From Phoebastria nigripes (lineage: Eukaryota; Chordata; Aves; Procellariiformes; Diomedeidae): a stretch of DNA of 64,000 bases. Each line of letters begins with the position of its first letter. The first letter of the stretch is position 1. The translations under genes were made by a program, and so were the position numbers. The stretch is taken from positions 819,870 through 883,869 of the forward strand of contig JAYKAV010003143.1 of NCBI GenBank assembly GCA_035582835.1, read 5' to 3'. Of the stretch, positions 35,348-47,388 are shown piece by piece. The notes beneath the pieces are model-generated. The model saw only the letters and a list, made by a program, of their open reading frames with translations, ran no database searches and was not told the DNA's origin.

Positions 35348-38300
35348 AGCCTTTATATCTAAATATTTCAGCCTTCCAATAATTTCTATCCTAAGGCTCT
35401 CTTGTAGAAATTTCTTGAGAGGTGCCTAGATGGTATATTAAGCCTGTTGTTTTGTTTTGCAAATTTTACTGTGAGCTGTCCTTACCCTTCAAAATTTAGG
35501 ACATTTTAAACAATGCATCTTTAGTCTTTGTATCTGATTTATATTTGCATTTGCAATTGTGAGGACCTGAAAACTGTTTGCACTTACAAGGCATGTTGCA
35601 TGACGTCCAATATTAATATGTGTATATACAGGCTGTTTAAATTAAATCATGATAGTTGTTCATACCTCTAGGCAGGACACAATATAAACAACTTAAAATT
35701 GTATGGGATGAACAGCTCTGTTTTGTTCTGGCCAAAAAGAGAGCATCTTGGGGATGGACTGTCATCTTGCTGATTAGTAGCTGGCCATGTGTCGGCTTCG
35801 TCGACACATTTCAGAGAATGGGTGGTTTAATGAAGGACGGAATTGGGGAATAATTCATTCCGTGCCATGAGGTTAACCACAAGCCTCTCAGAAATCACAG
35901 CGCTCGCTGCTCCAGCAGATGTGCTGGAACTCTGTGCTGTGACTGGAGGTTTTTCAGCACTCTGTTCCCCACACCCTTCTCTTATTGTAAAGCACGCACC
36001 CATCCTGCTGCCAAAACTTTTAATAAAAAATAGATTTGCGTTTGCAGTTTCCAGAATCTTTATCAACCTTCCAGCCAAAGTCAGAGTAATAAACCCAGAG
36101 AACATCTAAGCGTGTGCTTTGCAGATGATTGATTTTTGCTCTCGGGATGTCTTACAGGCAGTGGCTCCCACCGTTATTTTTACATGGTATGCTGCAGGGG
36201 ACTCCTGAAAGCCCCTTCCCTCCTAGTTGCACAGAACAATTGGGATCATTTTTTGACTTTGAAGTGAGTAATTTCTCTGTAGAGAATTAGTTTTTTCTTT
36301 CTGGAGAAGGTACCTTGTCATTAAGTTTTGGATGAATTCTCTGTCTCTTTGTTTATGGATTTCAAAATTTGTGTTAGATATCAGAAAGTACCTTAAAAAA
36401 ATCCATAAAAGAAAGCCTTTCTGGAGACTATCCTTGTGAAAAATCTGTTCAAATATTCAAGAAAAATCTATTTTTATTTCTCTTCTTTCCACACAAGACA
36501 AGGTGGATATCACATTTATCCATTAAGGATATTACGCTTAATATAGGTTACGTAAGGAGAAAAAACCCACCCCAAAACCTAAACCCACTGAGTTNACATA
36601 AATTCAAATTCAATGTGATTTAGTTTATCAAATGTAAACTTTTCTGTGAATAGTGTAAAGGTGTAGAGTGAGGACAACCTAAATTTAAAATGCTATCCAG
36701 CTGTTTATTATTGCCCCGCATCTGGGACTTACAATCTTCTTACTTGAGATGTTGGAATTGCATGTGTAAACATTCCTCATTTGCTTCAGTGCAGAGTAAA
36801 ATGGGTTAATTTATCAGCTGTATCACCTGTCAGTTTAAACTACTCTGCCTCACTTTTCACTGAAACTCAGAGGGTCCATTACCATCCCAGGGAAGAGGCT
36901 GATAACATGCAGCTGAAAGTGGTAATGAGGAGCTGGAAGTAAAGAATTTATAAACCTAGGGCCTCAAGTATACATTTGTCCATGTCCTTGATCTGATTGA
37001 CCTAAAACCTGTTCCCAATTGAAGCAAACCTGATGTTAAACCAAAAGAAGTATTTGTGCTTTCACACCTCTAATTTAAAGCAATGCATTTTCTTTGTGTG
37101 GGTAAGGCCCATGCAATCTCCAGGAGCCTTATTTTCAAGTTATATTTCATGTATATTTGTTGTTGTCATCCCTATAAGAAAATATTTTTCAAGTGGGAAA
37201 GAAATGAACGTGTTCTTCAGTCTTTCTTTCCATGGGACCCATATATACCCATGGGCTGCTGACATGCAGGGAGCGTTTTTGTGGGAATCCGTATTAATAA
37301 ATTGGCAGAAGGTCATTGACATTTAGGGCAACTCCGGGAGAAAGATCTTGACCTCAGGAAGTGCAGAGCTTCTCCAGATCTTCCTTTAATCAGTAGGTAT
37401 TGAGAATATGAGTCGGGTTTGGGGATAATACCTTAGGATGTCAACTATATAAGATACTGCCTGCTGCCTCTTTCAGCTGTGACAGTCCCAGTTGACTTGC
37501 TTGGGGGCCTCCTCTAACCCTAATGAAACAAAAATATTTACACATAGTTATATTATGCTATGTAATATATATAGATGACCCTAGATATGTATAGATAATA
37601 GAGAGACTGTAACATTTCAATGAATGGAGAAGGGCACTGCTTCACTAAAGGTTGTGCAAAATATTTATGGAAATTTAAAACCATAGTCATAAAGGCTTGA
37701 AGTATCAGTATGTTTGCTAGTCATTCAAGGGAAAATGTTCTGTGGCTAATCAAAACCTTAAGAAGATCATTTGCTATTGCAGCACTGGAAAAATGTGCCA
37801 TTTGAGGCTAAGAAAGCTGCATTTTCTCCTTAATATCTTGGAGAGGTGCTCTAGCTCGCAGTATATTTCTGAATTCCTGTTATATCTGTTGTCAGTGACG
37901 TGTATTACGTACAAAAATTTCAGTCTCTTAGTGTGCAAAATTGGGACCCAAATTCTTAAACTTGGACAGATAGTAACACCTCTAACTATTAGATATCTTA
38001 TTATATATGTCTTCCCTCAAGCATTCAAGTTTGAAAGTGCTGTGCTAAGTTTTCATTTATATACTTTATTGCCTTTTTTTGGAATTTGCCAACTGAAATG
38101 GCATAATTTTAACGTTTTTACCAAAAACGTTTATTCTTAAATTGAGATTATTTTGACTTCTCTGGAAGAAGGAGCACAGATAGAGCAGACACTATGCTCC
38201 TGTAATACTCCTCACCAGTGTATTTGCAAGCATTCTGGGATTGATCTAGATATAGAAAATGTGGATGTTTCTCCCATTTCTTTAAAAGTGTTTATGTCCG

Positions 38301-39542
38301 TAGGAGAAGAGTTCTACCTTGATTCTAAGTGAGGCAACTTTTTAATTTGATGCTTTTATTTAACTTTTCAAATTATTGTTTAATACAAGAATTTACTGTC
38401 ATCTTTGACCTGATCCTATTTTCACTTTTAATTGTGTAAATTAGGAATAACTTGGTAAATTACTTCACAAGACTTGATGGGTGTGTAGTTGTGTAACACC
38501 GTGTGAGGTCAGATTGAGACTCCCGACTCCACCACGGTTCCATATGGATAAAGTAGACACAGATTAGGATTGAGAAATGTGCAGACTGAAGCTTGGAGAC
38601 ACAGAAGAACAAAACAAGATAATTGTATGGTAAAGCAGGAGGAATTCCCAAGCCTATTTCACTGACCTAACCATAACATTAAAACCATTGTCATCAAACT
38701 AAGGTTAATAGAGTTGTGCTAAGAGATAGCAGCTGTTTTGAGTGACATAATAGGCACTCAAGAATGTCAGTAAAGTAACCTTAGATCTGCCTGCTCAAAC
38801 AGTTCAGAAATGGGCTGCCACAAAACATATCGCCAAGTCAGCCTCTTCTGTACCTTTGATTATTTAAGATTCCCATTCTTCTTTTATTACAGTGTGAAGT
38901 CCTTCCTCTTCCAGACATAGCACCAAAAGCAGTGCACCCCATCAACATTTACTGTCAGCTATATTCACTGATCTGTTACCATCTAAACCATTCCAAAATT
39001 CTCAGACTGGTACATGCTGAGGTTCTGCTACTGGGTCATCTGGAAAAAATAAAGTAAATGAAATATACTTTCATATCACTCCTATATGTCTTCCCCAGCT
39101 GTTTTCCAGAGTGCTCCTTCTGCAAAAGATCTGTGTAGGAGCACTTTCTATGTATTGGTTCTGCAGTCACTGACAGATGTGTGCAGTATACTTTCAAAAA
39201 CATCTTTTTAAAAACAATACAATTTTTTTTTTCCATCTGTAGGTCACTGTTGCTTTTCAAAAAGCGTGGATGAGGCAAAGTGTTTTTGCATGTAGATGCT
39301 TATCCTGAGTTTTGAGTGTTCTATTTGTAAATTACTTCTTTACCTATAGCAATGCTCACCACTGAAAATTATTTTTTTTTCTCAAAGTATATCAAGGTAA
39401 GCTCTCAGAACTATACGTTTTCAAATCTAGCTCAATCTGTCCAAAAGCTTTTAATATTATGGAATATTGAATATTCTCATTGAAGGAGGAAAATCCCCTT
39501 TGGCACTGATACTAGGCAAGTGAGAAAGGGAGTTCTCTTTTT
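35348..39542. other. Unique noncoding sequence, no gene seen
   Basis: The part at 35,857-36,110 has more CpGs than its surroundings and lies in an 88-codon plus-strand frame without a recognisable domain; it looks more like a regulatory element than an exon. A 132-codon plus-strand frame at 37,742-38,140 is Leu/Ile/Phe-rich because of its AT content and is not recognised. An N is at 36,595. Confidence 0.55.
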
Positions 39543-39572
39543 AACAAAACAAAACAAAACAAAAAAAAAAAA
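39543..39572. repeat. AAAAC microsatellite ending in A12
   Basis: Four AAAAC-type units followed by a run of 12 A. Confidence 0.9.
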
Positions 39573-39900
39573 GTTGTTTTTGTCATCTTCCATCTTCTTG
39601 TGTTAGAGAACCATGGAGAGTGGGTGTGCGTGGACTTTGCTCATGGAGTGAGGACTAGAGAAATCCCATCGTCCCAGATCTGGAAGAGACTTCTATAGCT
39701 TAGATATACAAGAATTGCCAAAGCATCACTGTTTATGCAGGTGTAATGTGGACAGTCTCTGATCTTGAGAGGGACCCTTGACAAAACTACAGTGTACAGG
39801 AACTCATTTTGACTAGCTGTGCCACTGATGGTATTTCCTTTTGCTCACACAGTTGGGAAAATAGTCTTCTGATAAGACTAAAGGTAGGAATTTCTTATTC

Positions 39901-39950
39901 AGGTTTAAAGCACGTGAGTAGTAGCTTCAGCTTCAAGTCCCATTGTCTGG
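39901..39950 (+). repeat. Ancient amniote repeat fragment (TTTAAAGCACGTGA core)
   Basis: GGTTTAAAGCACGTGAGTAG (39,902-39,921), followed by CTTCAAGTCCCATTG, matches the remembered sauropsid element ACTTTAAGCACGTGAGTAG then TCCCATTGACTTCAA. It shares the TTTAA-GCA-GTGA core with 10,326-10,338. It contains CACGTG (39,911-39,916), an E-box. Confidence 0.45.
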
Positions 39951-41523
39951 GTTGTCTTCCTTCATTTCTTTACAACAAAAAGTAAGTATTTCTTATGTAT
40001 TGTATAGTTTCTGTATTTTGAGTGTCTCTAAAACCTTAGAGACAATTCTGATACAAATTAAAAGGTGATTCAGAACAGCCTCTTTTTAAATAAACCTCAG
40101 GATTCGGACTTCCTTAGGACTTCTTCCCAAAGGGATTCTAGTTTTAGAAGTGGAGGAGAGCACCGAACGTTTTATGCGATTACTTCACTCCACAAGAGTC
40201 CCTCTATCTCTGTTCCAGCACATTTAACAGTGGTTAGAATCGCTGACTTTGATTTCANTGCAGTGAAGAAAGAGTATTAAATTCATACAGGTAGAAGTGA
40301 AATTTTCTCTTGGTGAAATACACCATTTTGTGCCAAATTAAAAACATGTGGAGGGGCTTGTATGTCTGACACTTTTCTTTTTACTTGTCCCTGAAACAGA
40401 ATACTACAAGAAAAGTAAATGGAGTTGGAACTCATGGAAAGCTTGAATTTTCTCTGATCAACTCAACAGGATTAACACCATAGTCTTTTGAGTGGAAGAA
40501 TAACCAATCCATTCTCCTTAAGACAATAAATCAAGAGAATAAATCAGACATTTGTATAGTGTCTGAGTAAATAGATTACATCCAACACTAGTTTTTCCTG
40601 TATGATTTTTGTTTCCTTTTTGATTTTCTCAGGAGGTGGTAGCAAGGCAGAAGAATTTAATTTAAGATATTAGTAGCACAGAGAGTAGTATCCTGAACTG
40701 ATTTTTCTAAATAACCCCCCCCACACACACTTTTCCATGATTGTGTAAGTTTCTAAGGATAAATTAATCTTAGAAACAGTTTATGCTGTCTTCATCATTT
40801 CTGATGTGGACTTTACATGATTGTTTTCTTGTTGGCATGAAGTCTCCTTAACCAAAGAATGAGATGTACTCTAAAGCAGGTTTTTAATTTTGGATTTTAT
40901 AAGCAAAATGATCATGTGGACTGACTTCTGTTTGCAAAGTGGTATGCCCATTTCAGAAGGCTGTCAGTGGAGCAGTAACCATATATCCAGTTTGGAAAAA
41001 AACTTTGTCCTTTTGTCCTTGCTCTTTTTCCTCAGATGAACTGGATTTGTTCATACTCCGTTTTCTTTCTCTGCCCTGTTCTATTACTATTTCTTTATTC
41101 CTATTTTTACTCTCTAATTTATTTTCTTTCCAATTTAAGCACAGTTATGAACATATGGGTAAGGAGCATGTAGTAAAACTAGATCAGTCCTAACTGTAGT
41201 ATGTTGTATTGTATGTGCATTCTGAATACTTTGCAATATATTTAAACTTACTTAAACATATTTCAGATATTTTAAAAAAAGTATTTTCACACATTTTTTG
41301 TCTGTTACCTTTTCTGGGAGGAAGAGGATCATCTTTTGTTCTCTGTTGGTACCTTATCCAGTACAATGCACTCTTAAAGCCATATTCTGTATTGTTAATA
41401 TGGTAGTAATCCTGGATTCTTGGATGGCTACTATAGTAAACTTTGTGGGTAGTAGTGAAAATAGCAAAAATAATAATGAAAAGAGCTACATGAGTTCTTA
41501 TGTCTGAGAACTGTAAACTTGCC
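39951..41523. other. Unique noncoding sequence, no gene seen
   Basis: Open frames up to 119 codons (41,190-41,549, minus) begin in the poly(A) tract as a poly-Phe string and carry no domain. An N is at 40,258. Confidence 0.6.
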
Positions 41524-41544
41524 AAAAAAAAAAAAAAAAAAAAA
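41524..41544. repeat. A21 homopolymer
   Basis: An uninterrupted run of 21 A. No retroposed body was recognised next to it. Confidence 0.95.
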
Positions 41545-42852
41545 GTCAATGCTCTTCTGGTTTACAGTGCCATTCAGTTGGAGTTGTAACATATTTTGGG
41601 CTAAAAGTATGAGCATAATTGGCTATAGCAGCTAATCTGTTGGGCAGTTACATATTGCACAGCTCGTATTCAGTTGCATTCCAGCACATGATTGCTGTTC
41701 TGTAAAATGTCACTGAGTGGTATGATTGTATGTAACAGTTGAAAATTTGGCTTCAGATTCCTCGNTTTCTTTTCTGCATTTTCTCCGTTTCCCTTGTTTG
41801 CCTTACACCAGCCTCTGTTTTACTTCTAGATGGAGAACAACGTTACAAAATACAACTGCTCTTCCTATGTACTTCTAAGGGTTTTCACCTATAATGATAA
41901 ATGAAATAGGTTTTACTTCTTTTTATTCCTGCTGGCCTGATGCAAAAAATGAAAGGGTAGTTGGTACTATGACTCCTTGGCGTGGTTTTTATACTTGAGC
42001 CCTGAATCTGTATTATGGAGGATGTTCATGTTGTCCAGACTGTCTATGTGCTTAGTAGAAAGAGGGAGGACTCCAATACCAATGTTAAGAGCTCATCTCT
42101 CTCCATGTTTTATTAAAAGCAGCCTTGCTTCATATCTTAGGCCCTGAATTACATAACTGAAGTTTGACTGCATGAGTATGTATCCCACTTCTGTGCAATG
42201 CCTGAAGGCTAGGGAACTGCCTTTATTACCTCTCCTATTGGCACTGCTACAGGAGAAGGAAAAAAATCCAACTAATTTTTAATCATCTAATGTGTCCCTT
42301 TTGGACACAGAATTCATTGAAAGCCATAAATACAGTGCATACCCTTTATTAAAGAGTAAACGTAAATTTTAAACCACAGCTATAGTTGCTGTTGCTTGGA
42401 TTGAATGTGTACACAGCCTAACTTTCTCCTCGTCACCCCCTATTATTAATTTCTGCTGTTTTCCTCTTCATTCCTGTTTGACCAAAGGCAGAGTTTGTGC
42501 CACTCACTCAGTTGAGAACATCCTTCTCGGACATCGGGCAACTGCCACAACTCACTCTTCATCATCTCGAGCTCTCTTCTTACGCAGAGTGGATGGTAAC
42601 AGCACAGTGCTGAATGTACTGACTGTGGCAGCAAACTTTGGCATTGGTGGAGCTGAAGGACTGTAAGGCAAGGAAGTAATTTTTAAAAAGTTCTCACTAA
42701 CGTAGTCAAGGCCCTGAGTTTGGAGGAATGATGGAATAAACTGCAAAACTTTTGCTTCAGGCACTGCGGCAGATGATTTTCTAACAAATAATATTGTTTT
42801 GAATGTTATTGAGCTCATTCATGTTTGGTGGTGGCGTGGTGTTTTGTGTTCT
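41545..42852. other. Unique noncoding sequence, no gene seen
   Basis: The segment 42,478-42,666 is open on both strands (62 codons each) and has a mildly coding-like base mix, but neither peptide is recognised and no splice pair flanks it. Confidence 0.55.
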
Positions 42853-42865
42853 CCCCCCCCCCCCC
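42853..42865. repeat. C13 homopolymer
   Basis: Thirteen C followed by TTTAAATAAG. Confidence 0.95.
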
Positions 42866-45800
42866 TTTAAATAAGTTGATTTCTTTGTACCTTAATGGTG
42901 GAGCTTTTGGATGGGGTGGGTGCTTTTCTGCTCCTTCTCCTCCCATTTATTATGTCAGTGTGTCTTTTACTACATATCCAAGAACAGCTTTTATTTTTCT
43001 CATTTTTAGCTTCACTTTCTAGTTTTTACAGTTAAGTGCATTTTTTATGTTGTAGGTCACCTGTCACATTTCACCAGGGCAATATCTGTACACTGGAAGT
43101 AATTCAGCCTCTCTCTCTGTTTAATTTCATGCTAATGTCTGGAAGATGTTATCTAGGTTAGCCAGGCTGAGGAACGCTGTGTCCTTTCCTAATTTTCTTT
43201 AACTTCTTGGCTTTTGGCTATGTCACTGCCCCTTGGCGTATTATGTTGGTCTTGATTTTACAGATATTTATCTGAAGTGTGAACTGGCCAGATGAATTGT
43301 TGCCCATTGTAAATTGCTCAGTTTAAATTTATATGCTACACTGAATACTGCTTAAAGTGTTGTCCTTAAAGAGGACCCACCACTATTTCTGGCCGCAGAT
43401 ACTGTAAATGGGGCAATGAGCAGTTCCTTCACATCACTGTTGAAAGTCCTGGCCAATTATTTGTTGTTTCCCAAGTTACTTTTAAGCTGAGTTCTCCAGA
43501 GGAGATACGTAATGTAATGAATTTCCTTTGCTGCAGTATCTATGCCATACTTTACTTTATTATATTTGATTGTTTATAACATACATATATGTATGCTTTA
43601 CTTAGGAGAAAGAGTTTGGAAGCATGGTGTATTCATACCTATTCAATAACATATTTTCAGTATATATCAAATGTGAATGGAAAAAGGGAAGCACAGCAAA
43701 ATGTGTCATGGGTGTCTCTTGCAGATGTTGAATCTGTCCATAAGAAGAGGTTCCTAAGAAAGTTTTATTAATGAATGTTGCATCATTGCTCTTTTATAGT
43801 TACAGCTGCTCAGGGTGAAGGAAACTCCCAAATCTCTCATATGTTTGTTGAAATACAGCGTCATTTGTTGGTATATAAATTCATAGTATTTATTTCTCAT
43901 TTGACTTCATTTTTCTTTGTGCCATGGTCCACTGGGGTAATGTGAAACAAAAGTAAAATGCCTGTTCTGATGTAATGATCAAGTAAAATGTAAAAGAATA
44001 GTAATATTTAAATTAGATCCTCTTCCTGCTCCTTGCCAGGAATAGTTGATTCATTAAGTCAACGCAGAATGGAAGTGATAAGCAATGTACTTGCTTAATG
44101 GACTTATCTCTTGAGAAGGTGGTGGTGTTAGCCAGATCCTTAGGTTCATCACCCTACTGCTTGCTAAATTCCTGGGAGGAGTTAAGTCTTAATGACATAT
44201 TACTTGTCTGTGATCTATCTGCTTTGGGAAATTGTTTTTCTCCTATGCTATGTTGGTTTGGGGTTTTTAAGGAAAGGAAGAGGCAGGAGATTGCTCCATG
44301 TAGAGGACAAAAGGCAAACAGGAGAANAATTTCTACATAAAATACAGAATGAGGTGTACAGATTTTGGATGAAACTACAGCCATGATGCCATGCAGTTTG
44401 TCTCCTGTAGGCTTGAGTGCATGCTGCAGGGCCTGAGTCTTCAAGATGAAAGGGGTTTATATGCACATATTTGCTGGTAGGTAGGCTTCCTGTGAACCCT
44501 GAGTTGTCTCTTTCTGGGTACCTGTTTAAATAAAAGCTGCCACTTTATATATTACGTCATTGTTTTATTAATTTGGTGTCCATTGAAGAAATAAGAAAAA
44601 ATAGACTACAGGTCAAATTGTGATCTCTGAGGTATACCTGCTTTGGGTAGCATCCAACTCTGTCAATGCATTTTCTAATGTAGAGCCCTGTACAATATGA
44701 TTAATGATGTAGTGAACTCTCTCTGAGGAGGAAATACTTTCCATTTACCTTACCCATTGAAAAGTTAGCCATGTATCCCTTTCTTTTGATAAGTGTTTCC
44801 ATAGGGAAGTTCATTCCACTCATTTTGGGCACCTGTTTTAGGATGTGATAAATCCAAAGTGTGGAAACTGGAGACTTGGTCAAAGCAAATCCATTTTGTT
44901 GTTGGCGATCTCATTTCTATTTAAATCTCTTGCTGTGACTCAGACCTGTGTGAGTGTTTCAGAGGGAAAAAGATTGAGTCTTATGTAAGAAAGTGTATCT
45001 CTCTCTTAAAAAGCCTGGTAATTATTTTCTTTGGTAAACAATTGTAAAGAGCTAGTGAAATAGAGACACGGTGTTTTGGTGGATATTAACTTTTAACAAG
45101 TTTATAGAATAGACCCTTTCATAAATGGGATTCCTTAGCTCTACATAGATAAGGAAAATATGAATGTAGTGAACTTGCTATATATACTAGCAGATGATTT
45201 CCAAACTCTTAAAACCAATGGATTTAAAATTTATTATGCTAAGAAATTGCTTGGAACGTAAAGATCTTGGATAGTGACTACATTTCATGCTAAGTAGACA
45301 TCATCTGGTTATGCTGAAATATAAAGGCTCGATTTGGGTCTTCCTGAAAGCAGTGGCAGAAGGTACTGTTTGCTTCACTAAATGCAGACCTGGGACAATG
45401 GGAGTCCTGGAGTTGGGAGAAGATAGGTAAGCATATGCCACCAATCAATGTATCAAGACAAGAATAATTCTTCCTTCCAAGTATCAGGCAGTAGCAGTAC
45501 ATCGGTTATTTTTAATAGGTAGCAGGTAAGGGTAATTTAGGGTATTTTCCTCTTTTGTGTTTTTGGGTGAGGTGTTTGCAAATGGCACAATTCATTATGA
45601 TATAAGTATGTNCTATTAATTTATGCAAGAACTGCTAATTTTCGGTAAACTTAGCATCCTTTGTAGTCCTTGCCTGTTCTCACATCGCTCTCTTAGAAAA
45701 CAGGGTCAGATTTAAACTGATAAATGAAAAATACAAATTTTACTATAAGAATTGTGCTCCATAAACAATGATTATCTCCAAACAGGTCTACTTCATACGT

Positions 45801-47370
45801 CTAAATAAGAGATATACTTTAAAAAAAAAAATTCCTAATTTAAAGTAATCGTAACCATGATGCTTCAGACAGAGAGGGTCAACAGCTGCTTCATACTGAT
45901 AGTAACCAAATACAAACCAAGCACAAATACCGAACTTCTGAAGTCTTCATAAAATAAAATCAGCTGAGGTTTCAAGTTAAAAAATTTAATAGATTCCAGC
46001 TATGCCAAGGAGTCGGACAAATGCTGAGGACGTTTTTGAAATCAGAAGTATTAGTTCTTCTTAGAATTACCCTTATGAATCTCTAACTTTATTGGTAGTA
46101 GTAAAACTTTAACCCGTTAAAATTTCAGAATAGGAAATGCACCTGGTTTCACTAACATCCTAACTGAGCTCGTAAAATTTCAAGGTGATTCCTCAGAAAC
46201 ATCAATCATCATCCTTCATGAGCCTCGCCAAGTTGTATTTGAACCAGAGAATGTTCCNGAATATTGGCAGTTTTTTCTTATTTTAATAAGAAAGACAAAA
46301 TAAAGGAGAGATTTGACAAAACACAGAGCAGTTGGAGGATGGGAAGACACCCCTTTGGCCCATCAGATCCAGTCCTATGACATGAGAGGCATATGAATCC
46401 CTTTGGGAAGTCCCTGCAGATGGTTTGAAAGCACTTTTGTTGTCCTGACTCTGGGTAGCTGCAGCAAGCAGCNTGTGCCCCATAGTGCTGGTCCTGTTGT
46501 GTGCGCTCTGTCCGTGCCCTGAGGGCAGACTGTGACAAGACCTTGCCGTGCGATCCTCTTTGCTTGGATGAAAACCGCATTGTATGGTCGGAGCAGGAGC
46601 GGGGATGCATGCCAGGGGGTTATGTAGGCTGGTTGAAGGAGGGATGGGGGCTGAGGAGCAGGCTGCAGGCTCTGAGAAGTTTTGCCCTTGGGGAGGTGAT
46701 GCAGCCAGTAACAGGCACTTCCCCATCAGTAGGCTGTTCTCAAATGGTGTGGTCTCATTTCCAGCCAAACATGTTCATGGCCTGTCTGTATTTGCTTTTA
46801 CATTAACATTGATCTTTGGCTTCAGCAGTTCTCTGCCCTGGTTGATATTTACTCTGTGATGGTATTCATACGTAATGCTATTTCAGCCTTTTTTGGAAAA
46901 GGCCAAACTAAATTCTTTTTATCCCAGCATTAAGAGTAAGTTCTCTGTTCTCCTGATAATCCTGGTAGCCCTGGCCTGCACCTTTCACATCAGATTTGAG
47001 TTTCCTCAAACACAGTGGAGGTACTGCTGTGTTGCTGTTTAACTTTGGTGTTGCTAAGAATTAGAACGCAATCAGACGTATTTACTGAACACAAAGACTA
47101 CCTGATTATCCAAGAACTTGAGGTTTACGGATGAAACAGTGAGCGTATTTTATTCATCACTGTCTAGTCGATTATGAAAATGAATTAATTTCTCTTCTCT
47201 GATACACAGATGTATAGTGAAACCACCTCTTGGGTCTCAGCTTTTCTAATTAAGTACCTCTCAAATAAAAATTGTGGATCAGGAGTTTGACTTGGAAATG
47301 AAAGGCAAACTGATTCTTTGCACCTTTAATTTTTAGAAAGAATTATTGACAACATTGAGTTTATTTGTTT
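42866..47370. other. Unique noncoding sequence with a GC-richer patch
   Basis: Around 46,490-46,680 the sequence is GC-richer and holds several CpGs; it includes the longest open frame of the window (161 codons, 46,283-46,768, minus, with an N at 46,473). The plus strand is also open there. The peptide is Ser/Pro/Ala-rich and unlike any family I know, so composition is the likelier cause. N calls are at 44,327, 45,612, 46,258 and 46,473. Confidence 0.55.
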
Positions 47371-47388
47371 TTTATGTTATAACATAAA
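47371..47388. repeat. 18-bp perfect palindrome
   Basis: TTTATGTTATAACATAAA is exactly self-complementary with no spacer. A second perfect palindrome, CATACGTATG, lies 22 bases further at 47,411-47,420, within an AT-rich segment. Confidence 0.95.

Noticed and set aside
42478..42666. 62-codon frames on both strands with a coding-like base mix
   Set aside because: Open on both strands, no known peptide, no paired splice sites.
46283..46768. 161-codon open frame on the minus strand
   Set aside because: It is the longest frame, but it contains an N, is Ser/Pro/Ala-rich in a GC-richer patch that is also open on the plus strand, and shows no domain or splice context.
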